64,000 nucleotides of DNA from CAYRVX01 sp964427875 (lineage in GTDB: Bacteria > Planctomycetota > Phycisphaerae > SM23-33). The translations under genes and the position numbers were made by a program. Below the pieces are notes generated by a model. It worked only from the letters and a program-made list of their open reading frames with translations, did not search any database and was not told the origin of the DNA. Of this stretch, positions 43,497 to 50,793 are shown piece after piece (within the stretch, counting starts at the first letter, position 1; every line of letters starts with the position of its first letter). The stretch is from the NCBI GenBank assembly GCA_964427875.1, contig CAYRVX010000020.1, forward strand, positions 10,707 to 74,706. The letters are read 5' to 3'.

Positions 43497-43545
43497 GGGA
43501 ATAGGGAGTAGGGAATAGGGAGTAGGGAACAGGGAGCAGGGACGC
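43497..43545. repeat. AGGGAAT/AGGGAGT heptamer tract
   Basis: GGGAATAGGGAGTAGGGAAT continues as AGGGAGT, AGGGAAC and AGGGAGC units, 7-nt steps. The same unit family appears inverted at 48800-48832 (CTCCGTATTCCCTACTCCC). The rest of the 171-bp gap is GC-rich with no gene. Confidence 0.8.
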
Positions 43546-43647
43546 GCGGGGGAGGCGCTCGGGGCTCCGGCTCGGCGTCCGGGTCGTCGGGTTGTTCGCT
43601 CGGCTCAGGCATGGAACTGCGCGCGCGATTATACCGCCCGGCGGGCC

Positions 43648-44328
43648 CTATAGCCAGCGCCCCGGCGCGAACGTGACGTTGTCGTGCCCGGGGACGATGA
43701 CGTCGGCCAGCTCCAGGAAGTCGGCCATGGACCGCATGGCCGCCTCGATGTCGGCGCAGCCCTCCCAGACCTGCCCGCGTCGGACGTGCTCGGCGGTCAC
43801 GGCCGCGTCGCCCGCGATGAGGATCGTGCTCGTCGGCGGCGTCAGCAGCAGGCCCGCCGATCCGGGCGACGGCCCGGCCAGCGGATACACCGTCACCTGG
43901 TCGCCGAACCGTTCCGGCGCGGGACGAAACCGCCCGATCAGCTCCAGGTCGGCCTCGACGTTCGCGGCGTCCTGGGGGTCCAGCCGTTCGGTCCTCTCCA
44001 GCAGGCCCTCCAGGTGGGACTGATACGTGCTCAGCTCGTCGGCGTGCACCCACCACGCGGCGGCGGTCAGCGCAGCGATACTCCGCCGATGCACCGGCCG
44101 AAGCGTCGTGCAGAACACGTCCGTCACGTCCGAAAGCCCTTTGCCCGTCCGCTCGTTGAGCACCGGCCCCAACGCCGCCGCCGGCAGCGACGGATCGACC
44201 AGGATCACCCGCTCGCCGGTGAACACGGCCGTCGTCGTCGCGTGCGACGTCCGCACGGCTGCCGTCTCCCCCCACAGCCGGTTCCTCGAAAGCGCCCCGA
44301 TACTGACCACGCAGAACTCGACGGACAT
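43648..44328 (-). CDS. Metallo-beta-lactamase-fold protein with altered metal motif
   Basis: The protein has 226 residues. The fold resembles the MBL superfamily: SHATTTAVFTGERVILVDPS, then TILIAGDAAVTAEHVRRGQ (the GD-A segment) and VIVPGHDNVTFAPG (the GH segment). The metal site HxHxDH should follow a strand-turn near DVFCTTLRPVHRRS, but it reads CTTLRPVHRRS, so only one His remains. It may be a pseudoenzyme or bind metal differently. Start 44328 has AAGGA 7 nt upstream. Function is unknown. Confidence 0.75.
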   Translation of the reverse strand: MSVEFCVVSIGALSRNRLWGETAAVRTSHATTTAVFTGERVILVDPSLPAAALGPVLNERTGKGLSDVTDVFCTTLRPVHRRSIAALTAAAWWVHADELSTYQSHLEGLLERTERLDPQDAANVEADLELIGRFRPAPERFGDQVTVYPLAGPSPGSAGLLLTPPTSTILIAGDAAVTAEHVRRGQVWEGCADIEAAMRSMADFLELADVIVPGHDNVTFAPGRWL

Positions 44329-44469
44329 CCGATCGTCCTTCCCGACATTCACCTTAGCCGAACAGTAAGGGATTGCCAATCGGCAATTCCGGGCGCCTCC
44401 GCGGGCTCGGGCCAACCGCCGCGGCCAGGATCGCGCTTCGCAGCGGCCGGCCCGGCCGCGACCCGCGCC

Positions 44470-44498
44470 ATGACAAGGCCTCCCGCCGGGGCCATAAT
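44470..44498 (+). promoter_or_regulatory. Candidate promoter for the patatin gene
   Basis: ATGACA (44470-44475), 17-nt spacer, CATAAT (44493-44498), about 40 nt before the ATG at 44538. Confidence 0.45.
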
Positions 44499-44537
44499 AT
44501 CAGCGGCAGATCCCTGAAGTCGAAAGGAGAGACGCGC

Positions 44538-46103
44538 ATGGCTTCGATCCGCTGCGGCCCCTTGCGCACGAGGACATTTCCACCGAAGATGGCCGGGCTC
44601 TGCGGGGTACTTCTGGCGGCGTGCCTGGTTGCCGGCTGCACCACGCAGAATACCGCGTCGCTGGTCCATCCGTGGTGCGATGAACGTTTCCAGGAATGCT
44701 CCATCCGGCTGGACGCGTACCGGTCCGTCCAGGAGCGGACGGGGGGGCAGGACCCGAACCTCGCGCTGGCCGTGGCCATCTCCGGCGGGGGACACCGCGC
44801 GGGGAACTTCGGGGCCGGCGTCCTGATCGGGCTGGAGGAGATCCTTCGGGACGGCTCGCCCGAGCGAAACGCCCTGCGGGAGGTCGATTATCTCTCCACC
44901 GTATCGGGCGGGGGGCTGACGGCAGCGGCGTTCATCTCCAGCCTGCACGACTACCGCACGTTCCGGAAAACGATCGAGGGCTACTCGTTCGCCGAAGCGC
45001 TTCGCGAGCCGACAGGCAGGCAGCCGCCTCTCGAGCGGCAGTGGACCGACCCGGACCTGAGGAAGCACCTGGAATACAACTACGTGGACGACATCCTGCG
45101 GGGGATGTTTGCGGTGGCGACGTTCGGCTACTTCCATCGAGGCGACTTTCTGGAGCGGTCGTTCGACGACCACGTCCTCGGGCGGCGCTGGAGAAAGCGG
45201 AAGCTGGCCTCGCTCGGCCGGCCCGGCGGCAGCCGCGGCGCCAGCCTGAAACTGCGGGACGTCTTCATCCCCCGCCAGGACCGCCGGCGGGAGGTGCGCC
45301 TGCCCTATTGGGCGGCGAACGCGACCACCTACGAGAACGCCGCGATCTTCCCCTTCACGCCGGACCACCTCAAGCTCTATCAGGTCTGCGGCTACCGACA
45401 CCGTCTACGGGAAGTCAGGCACGACGGGGCCGCGGAGCGGCGCGAGGAGTTCGTGGCCGGGGCGCCTCTGGCGCTGGGCATGACGGCCAGCGGGAGCTTC
45501 CCCGTCCTGATCCCAGCCAGCACGCTGCGCAGCCGCATGGACCGGCTGAACCCGCACCTGCATCTGCTCGACGGCGGGCTGGCGGACATGTTCGGCGCGG
45601 TCACGGCCTGGCGGCTGCTGCGCCAGGACGCCGCGGCCAGGCGGAAGGTCCTGTTCGTCGTGGACGCCTACAGCGGCCCGCTGACGCCGTTCTCGTGCTG
45701 CGAGCGGTCGCCGGCGATGTTGACGACGGCGTGCCGGGTGGGGACGGCCTTCCTCGACGCCTGGCGGGCGCGGTATCACGAGGTGATTCGGGCGCTTTGC
45801 TCGTCGCGGGACCCTCCCTCGGACGCCGAGGTGGTGTTCCTGAGCTTCGACGACCTGGAGTGCTGCAAGGACATGAAGGAGCTGGAGCCCTTCGGCTTCG
45901 GCCCGCGGGACCTGGACCGCCTCAAGCGGGAGGGCGTCTCTCCCGGCATCAGGATCACGCCGTTCACCCTCGCCCGGGACGTGTGGACGTGGTACAACCT
46001 CTCCCCGACGGAGCAGAAGCTCCTCTTCGCCGTGGGCAGATGCGTCGTTCACAGGAAGCGCGGCGAGATCCGAAAGGCCCTCGGATGGGCGCGGCAGCGA
46101 TAG
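44538..46103 (+). CDS. Patatin-like phospholipase lipoprotein
   Basis: The protein has 521 residues. Lipoprotein signal: LLAACLVAGC with the lipid-anchored Cys34, so it is at the inner or outer membrane surface. The patatin domain has the oxyanion GGGHR (83-87) in ISGGGHRAGNFGAGVL. The nucleophile Ser123 is in LSTVSGGGLTAAAF (the first position before Ser is Thr-Val, not the usual Gly), and the catalytic Asp is in LLDGGLADMFG. It hydrolyses lipids or acyl esters. AAGGAG 8 nt upstream supports the start. The residual C-terminal half (about 270-520) is family-specific. Confidence 0.87.
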   Translation: MASIRCGPLRTRTFPPKMAGLCGVLLAACLVAGCTTQNTASLVHPWCDERFQECSIRLDAYRSVQERTGGQDPNLALAVAISGGGHRAGNFGAGVLIGLEEILRDGSPERNALREVDYLSTVSGGGLTAAAFISSLHDYRTFRKTIEGYSFAEALREPTGRQPPLERQWTDPDLRKHLEYNYVDDILRGMFAVATFGYFHRGDFLERSFDDHVLGRRWRKRKLASLGRPGGSRGASLKLRDVFIPRQDRRREVRLPYWAANATTYENAAIFPFTPDHLKLYQVCGYRHRLREVRHDGAAERREEFVAGAPLALGMTASGSFPVLIPASTLRSRMDRLNPHLHLLDGGLADMFGAVTAWRLLRQDAAARRKVLFVVDAYSGPLTPFSCCERSPAMLTTACRVGTAFLDAWRARYHEVIRALCSSRDPPSDAEVVFLSFDDLECCKDMKELEPFGFGPRDLDRLKREGVSPGIRITPFTLARDVWTWYNLSPTEQKLLFAVGRCVVHRKRGEIRKALGWARQR

Positions 46104-46180
46104 TCCTTCTCCGTCGGATCCTCGCCCGGTCCTCCGCCGCGGCGCATGGGGGCCTGGCCCCGATCCCGTGGTATTCCGCC

Positions 46181-46209
46181 TTGCACGCGGCGAGGCCGCG
46201 CTCGATAAT
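46181..46209 (+). promoter_or_regulatory. Candidate promoter for the MTA phosphorylase-like gene
   Basis: TTGCAC (46181-46186), 17-nt spacer, GATAAT (46204-46209), about 70 nt before the ATG at 46279. Confidence 0.45.
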
Positions 46210-46278
46210 GCCCCCGCGGACACTTCCCGGACGGCAGGAGACTCGTTCGTCCCGCTGCAACGGAAAGGAATCCTCTCT

Positions 46279-47154
46279 ATGTCAGCGACGATAGCCTGTG
46301 TTGCCGGCGAGGAGATCCATCGTCAGTGGGCCGCCGGGCGAATCGAGGGCGAGCGGATCGGCCCCCGGCAGACGCCCTTCGGCGAAAGCGGCGAGATCCT
46401 CCTCGTCGATGCCGAGGACGTTTCGTACTATCTGCTTCCCCGCTACGGGCGCGGCCTGGCGAAGACCGCGCCGTCGCGGATCAACGACCGCGCCAACATG
46501 TACGCGCTGAAGGACCTCGGCGTCGAGCGGGTGCTGGCCTGGGCGCCCGGCGGCGCGATCACCCACACCATCGCGGTGGGCGACCTGGTCATCCTCAACG
46601 ATCTGATCGACCGCACGTACCTGCGGACGGAGACGTTCTTCGAGGACAGCCCGCTGGGGTATCTTCGCGAGTTCCCCGTGTTCTGCCCACAGCTCGGCCG
46701 GGCCGTCGCCGAAGCGCTGCACGAGCTGAAGCTCGTCTATCACGACACCGGCACCGCGGCCGTCTGCGAGGGCCCGCGCCTCGAGACCCCCGCCGAAATC
46801 CGAATGCTCGCCACCGTCGGCGCCGGAGTCGTTACCCATACCTTCGTGCCCGAGGTCTTCCTCGCCAGGGAATTGCAGCTCTGCTACGCGGGCATCTGCT
46901 ACGTCGTCAACTACGCCGAGACCGGCAGCCGCCACCGCCCCTTCGCCCCGGGCAGCCTCTTCGCCCAGTTGTCCCCGAAGTCCGAGACCGAGCGACTCGC
47001 CGGCGTGGTCGGGGCCATGAGCGAGATCGTCCGCAGCGTGGCCGTCGCCGTCGGCCAAGAGGCCAGAACGTGCGATTGCGGCAAGACCATGGCCGCCCAC
47101 GCCGAGCAGTACGACCTGCCGGACGACTGGCGGCAGTGGTTCCACCGCACGTGA
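46279..47154 (+). CDS. Purine nucleoside phosphorylase family 2 (MTA phosphorylase-like)
   Basis: The protein has 291 residues. The family-2 PNP fold is clear: YYLLPRYGRGLAKTAPSRIN, VERVLAWAPGGAITHTI, LVYHDTGTAAVCEGPRLETP (the base- and sugar-binding segment CEGPR.ET) and YAGICYVVNYAE. Closest by eye to 5'-methylthioadenosine phosphorylase; the extended C-terminus has ARTCDCGKTMAAH. It cleaves MTA or a related purine nucleoside with phosphate. Start 46279 has AAGGA 9 nt upstream. A neighbouring amidohydrolase (47409) may act on the same nucleoside. Confidence 0.87.
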   Translation: MSATIACVAGEEIHRQWAAGRIEGERIGPRQTPFGESGEILLVDAEDVSYYLLPRYGRGLAKTAPSRINDRANMYALKDLGVERVLAWAPGGAITHTIAVGDLVILNDLIDRTYLRTETFFEDSPLGYLREFPVFCPQLGRAVAEALHELKLVYHDTGTAAVCEGPRLETPAEIRMLATVGAGVVTHTFVPEVFLARELQLCYAGICYVVNYAETGSRHRPFAPGSLFAQLSPKSETERLAGVVGAMSEIVRSVAVAVGQEARTCDCGKTMAAHAEQYDLPDDWRQWFHRT

Positions 47155-47184
47155 GCGGAGTAGCTTTCGGCGTTCGGCTCTCAG

Positions 47185-47400
47185 CATTGAGCATTAGCAC
47201 TACAACGAAAGATCGTCAATTCGTTGACTCGTTGACTCGTTAACTCGTTTTCTCGGAGGCAGTTGTTGAGCGTAGGCGCAAGAGCGGGCGCCGAAAGGCT
47301 CCGCGACACGGAGCATCTTACGAATCAACGAGTTAACGGATCCACGAGTCAACGAAGTCTCGTTGTAGGATTAGGCATTAAACATTAAGCATTAGACGTC
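47185..47400. repeat. Long imperfect inverted repeat built of CGTTGACTCGTTAACTCGTT units
   Basis: The left arm (about 47185-47250) has CTACAACGA, TTCGTTGACTCGTTGACT and CGTTAACTCGTT. The right arm (about 47321-47400) has the reverse order ending CTCGTTGTAGGATTAGG, AACATTAAGCATTAGAC. The arms can pair over roughly 70 nt with mismatches. The central loop has a short GCTCCG/CGGAGC hairpin. No gene is seen in this 254-bp gap. Confidence 0.7.
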
Positions 47401-47408
47401 ACTCACCC

Positions 47409-48632
47409 GTGGCAGCCAAAACGACATGGAGCATATCCGCCGAGTGGATCCTTCCGGGCGACGGGAGGACGCTGCACCACGGCGTGCTGCGCGGCCGGGG
47501 CGGTGAGATCGACGCGGTCGGGCCGGAGGGGGATGTGCGGCCGGCCGTCGACCACCGTGAGATGGGGGCCGTGGCCATCCTGCCCGGGCTCATCAACGCC
47601 CACACGCACCTCGAGCTGACCCACCTCCGCGGGCAGCTTCCCGCCAAGCGCCCGATCTCGCAGTGGCTCTTCGCCCTGCGGGCCCGCTGGCCGGCCACCC
47701 ACGACCTCGACGCCGCCGTCGAGGACGGGGCCGCCGAGGCGCTCGCCACCGGCACCACCGCCATCGCCGATACCTGCCACAACAACCGCGCCTGGCGGAC
47801 GCTGAAGCGCTCGCCCCTGCGGGCCGTCTGCTTCGCGGAGGTCATGGGCATCGGCCCGCTGGCCGACGCGGCCGTCCCGAGGCTCCAGAAGCACATCCGC
47901 GGCGTCAGGAGCACCCCCCGCCTGCGCTTCGGCATCAGCCCCCACGCGCCCTACACCACCAGCCAGGACGTCTACCGAAAGGCCGTCGCCATCGCGCGGA
48001 AGCGGCGCTGGCCCGTCGCGACCCACCTCGCCGAGACCGAGAGCGAGCGCCAGTTCCTCCTCCGCGGCTCCGGGAGGCTCTTCGACTTCCTCACGCACAT
48101 GGGGCTGATGAGCTCGTCCGTCGAGATCCCCGGCTGCACGCCGATCGCCTTCGCCCAGCGCGTCGGGCTCTTCGACGGGCCGTGCATCCTCGCCCACGTC
48201 AACTACCTCGACGACTCCGAGATGAAGGTCCTCGCGGCCAGCGGGGCGTCGGTGGTCTGCTGCCCGCGGAGCAACGACTTCTTCGGCCGCAACCAGCACC
48301 GCTACGCCGAGATGCTCGCCGCCGGCATCAACGTCGCGCTGGGCACGGACAGCCTGGCGAGCAACACGTCGCTGGACATGCTGGCCGAGATGGCCCGCCT
48401 CCGCGCCGAGGCGAAGGTGGACAACCAGACGCTGCTTCGCATGGCCACGCTCAACGGCGCCAAGGCCCTCGGCTGGGACGCCTCGCTCGGCCAGCTCGCC
48501 CCCGGCAAGCAGGCCGACTGGATCGCCCTCGACCTGCCCCCCGACACCCTCGCCCCCCTGGAGGCCATCGTCACCGGCCGCGCCAAAGTCGCCGAAGTCG
48601 CCATCGCCGGCAAAACCGTCCACACCGCCTGA
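47409..48632 (+). CDS. Amidohydrolase of the MTA/SAH or aminofutalosine deaminase group
   Basis: The protein has 407 residues. Metal-site motifs of the COG0402 amidohydrolases are complete: H65-T-H67 in GLINAHTHLELTHLRG, His in FGISPHAPYTTSQ, Glu in HLAETESERQF, His in CILAHVNYLDDSE and Asp in VALGTDSLASNTSLD. This group includes MtaD (MTA/SAH deaminase) and the aminodeoxyfutalosine deaminase of the menaquinone futalosine route. Next to an MTA-phosphorylase-like gene, an adenosine-type substrate is likely. GTG start at 47409; no clear ribosome-binding site. Confidence 0.88.
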   Translation: MAAKTTWSISAEWILPGDGRTLHHGVLRGRGGEIDAVGPEGDVRPAVDHREMGAVAILPGLINAHTHLELTHLRGQLPAKRPISQWLFALRARWPATHDLDAAVEDGAAEALATGTTAIADTCHNNRAWRTLKRSPLRAVCFAEVMGIGPLADAAVPRLQKHIRGVRSTPRLRFGISPHAPYTTSQDVYRKAVAIARKRRWPVATHLAETESERQFLLRGSGRLFDFLTHMGLMSSSVEIPGCTPIAFAQRVGLFDGPCILAHVNYLDDSEMKVLAASGASVVCCPRSNDFFGRNQHRYAEMLAAGINVALGTDSLASNTSLDMLAEMARLRAEAKVDNQTLLRMATLNGAKALGWDASLGQLAPGKQADWIALDLPPDTLAPLEAIVTGRAKVAEVAIAGKTVHTA

Positions 48633-48681
48633 GCAGCGGGGAGACCGGGGGACCGGAATACCGTGGGACCGTTCCCCTGCG

Positions 48682-48714
48682 ATTGCGGATTGCGGATTGC
48701 GAATTGCGGATTGG
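48682..48714. repeat. TTGCGGA-family repeat, four units
   Basis: ATTGCGGATTGCGGATTGCG and a further unit follow the amidohydrolase stop by about 50 nt. It is part of a 509-bp gap filled with repeats: a GTACTCGTAATCGTCCTCG tract (48728-48790), a CCCTGAGCGTAGTCGAAGGG motif (48760-48779), the inverted AGGGAAT heptamers (48800-48832) and hairpin copy B. Confidence 0.85.
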
Positions 48715-48727
48715 CCCTGTCCCCCAA

Positions 48728-48790
48728 TCGTGATCGTACTCGTAATCGTCCTCGCCTGCCCTGAGCGTAGTCGAAGGGTCCTCGTCCTCA
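48728..48790. repeat. Inverted copy of the GACGAG tract with CCCTGAGCGTAGTCGAAGGG
   Basis: Reverse complement reads GAGGACGAGGACCCTTCGACT and then GACGATTACGAGTACGAT, similar to 11176-11225. The CCCTGAGCGTAGTCGAAGGG portion is a dispersed motif seen in many environmental genomes. Confidence 0.7.
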
Positions 48791-48986
48791 TTAGTGCCTC
48801 CCCTACTCCGTATTCCCTACTCCCTTCTGTAAGTGACCGGAATCCCGAGAGGGGATGCCCGGTTCGTCGAATCCGCTGCCTTTGCGAACGCGGCGGAGCC
48901 GCGGCGTGTCGCCGCGGTGCGTTTGCTCACGCCAATCCGCCCGCTGTCGCGGTTGTGTGTGACCGGCGATTCTGGCGGCACCCATG

Positions 48987-49096
48987 GTGGCACGGGCATC
49001 CTGCCCGTGCGTCCCACGACCGTCCCGGTCGTGGAATCGATTGGACGTGCAGGGCCGGGACGGCCCTGTGACACATGGGCGGGACGCCCATGCCAC
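48987..49096. repeat. Modular triple-hairpin repeat, copy B
   Basis: GTGGCACGGGCATCCTGCCC then CACGACCGTCCCGGTCGTG, CAGGGCCGGGACGGCCCTG and CATGGGCGGGACGCCCATG form four stems in the opposite orientation to copy A. It lies 45 bp after the end of uvrC. The terminal 13-bp repeats of copy A are not visible here. Confidence 0.75.
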
Positions 49097-49141
49097 TCCT
49101 ATGCCACGCCCATGCCACCAGACCCTGTCACAGACTCGCGA

Positions 49142-50527
49142 TCACTGCTTGCCGGTCGGCTTTCGGCGCTTGCGGACGGGGGGCTTTTGCTGGAGCGTGG
49201 CGCGGCGGCGGAGGATGTGGTGGTAGTGCTGGGCGAAACGGTGGGCCTCGTCGCGGACCGATTGTAGCAGACGCAGCGCCGCGTCGTTTCGCGGCAGGCG
49301 GATCGCGCCGCGGCGGCCGTGGACGAAGATCTCCTCCTTCTTCTTGGCCAGCGAGATCAGCATGGGCGGGCGGAACTCGAGGCCCTCGAAGGCCTCCCAC
49401 GCGGCCGAGAGCTGCCCCCGCCCGCCGTCGATCAGGATGATGTCGGGAAACAGCTCCCGGTCCATGCCGGCGTACTTGTACCGCCGCCAGACCACCTCGC
49501 GGACGGACGCGAAGTCGTCGCTCCGCTCATGCGTCTTGATCTTGTACCGCCGGTAGCCGCTCTTGAACGCCCGCCCGTCGATGAAGCAGACCATCGAGCC
49601 GCACTGCTCGCCGCCGCCGAGGTGGGCGATGTCGATGCCCTCGATCGTTCGCGGCGAGGCATCGAGCCCGAGGACTTCCGCCAGGCGGCTGAGCCCCTCG
49701 GTGGGATCGACGAAGAACGCCTCCGGCTGGACGTCCTCGTGCACGAGCCCGCGTTTCTGGAGGCTTTCGAGCGCCTTGAGCTCGTCGCGCAGGACGGCCG
49801 CCCGCTCGAAGTCGAGCTTCTCGGCCGCGGCGGCCATCTCGGCGGTCAACTGGCGGCGGATCTGCGAGCCCTTCGAGCCGAGGAACTGCCTGAGGTGCCG
49901 GATCTGCTCGGCGTAGTCGGCCTTCGACACGAAGCCGGCGCACGGGGCGGTGCACTGCTTGATGTTGTACAGGATGCACGGGCGGTACTCCGGCCGCTCG
50001 CCGGCGGGCAGCTCGGCGAGGTCCAGGTTGCACGTGCGAAACCTGAAGACGCGCTGCATGAGCGGCAGGGCCGCGCGCAGGTCGGCCGCCACGACGAACG
50101 GGCCGTAGAGCTTCGCGCCTCTGCTCTTCGGCTCGCGCGTGATCGAGACGCGGGCGAAGTCCTCGTCCGTCGTCACCTGGAGGTAGGGGAAGGTCTTGTC
50201 GTCCTTGAGCCGCTCGTTGTACCGCGGCTGGACGTCCTTGATCAGCCGGTTCTCCTGGAGCAGGGCGTCCACCTCGCTGTCGCATTCGAGCACGTCGAAG
50301 TCGGCCACGAGCTCGGCGATCATGTGCCGGATGTCGGGCCCGCGGGTTCGCAGCAGCTCGGCGGCCGGCTGGAAGTAGCTCGCCACGCGCGGCCGGAGGC
50401 TCTTGGCCTTTCCGACGTAGAGCACGCGTCCGGCGGCGTCCTTGAACAGGTACACGCCCGGCGTGGCCGGCAGCTCGGAGACCTTCTCGCGAATCTCGTC
50501 CAGGATGGCGACGCGCTTTTTCGCCAT
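49142..50527 (-). CDS. uvrC: Short UvrC-like excision nuclease (no C-terminal HhH)
   Basis: The protein has 461 residues. The GIY-YIG nuclease domain begins LPATPGVYLFKDAAGRVLYV and has GKAKSLRPRV. The UVR (UvrB-binding) domain lies around residues 205-245 (QLTAEMAAAAEKLDFERAAV). The RNase-H-like endonuclease domain has GIDIAHLGGGEQCGSMVCF and DIILIDGGRGQLSAAW. The helix-hairpin-helix pair of full UvrC (about 60 residues at the end) is absent; the protein ends in a basic tail. It probably makes the incisions in nucleotide excision repair, or a variant of it. The start has a TATAAT 6 nt upstream and no ribosome-binding site, which suggests a leaderless mRNA. Confidence 0.9.
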   Translation of the reverse strand: MAKKRVAILDEIREKVSELPATPGVYLFKDAAGRVLYVGKAKSLRPRVASYFQPAAELLRTRGPDIRHMIAELVADFDVLECDSEVDALLQENRLIKDVQPRYNERLKDDKTFPYLQVTTDEDFARVSITREPKSRGAKLYGPFVVAADLRAALPLMQRVFRFRTCNLDLAELPAGERPEYRPCILYNIKQCTAPCAGFVSKADYAEQIRHLRQFLGSKGSQIRRQLTAEMAAAAEKLDFERAAVLRDELKALESLQKRGLVHEDVQPEAFFVDPTEGLSRLAEVLGLDASPRTIEGIDIAHLGGGEQCGSMVCFIDGRAFKSGYRRYKIKTHERSDDFASVREVVWRRYKYAGMDRELFPDIILIDGGRGQLSAAWEAFEGLEFRPPMLISLAKKKEEIFVHGRRGAIRLPRNDAALRLLQSVRDEAHRFAQHYHHILRRRATLQQKPPVRKRRKPTGKQ

Positions 50528-50533
50528 GGAGCG

Positions 50534-50539
50534 ATTATA
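50534..50539 (-). promoter_or_regulatory. -10 box giving a leaderless uvrC transcript
   Basis: TATAAT on the minus strand ends 6 nt before the ATG at 50527, so the predicted start of transcription is at or next to the A of ATG. No clear -35. Confidence 0.45.
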
Positions 50540-50793
50540 CTGCGTGCGAGATGGAACGGGCGCATTCGGATTCCGGCGCGGCCGGAGGCGGCGGCGCGAC
50601 AGGATTGCGGCACACGGCCTGCTGGAGTCCACGGTCGCCCCTGCCGGGGCTGCGTGTCTCCGGCCCGGTTTCCCCGGGTTTGTCCGCCTCCGGCGGCCTG
50701 CACCCGGGGCTACGAACGATGGCCCCTGCCGGGGCTGGTCCGTCGCCGCCTGCGGGTCCGCCCCGCCGGGGGCGGCGCGGCCCGGCAACGTCC

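Noticed and set aside
47155..47408. tRNA or other structured RNA gene
   Set aside because: No TTCRANYC arm or acceptor pairing. The inverted repeat explains the structure. No tRNA or rRNA was found anywhere in the window.
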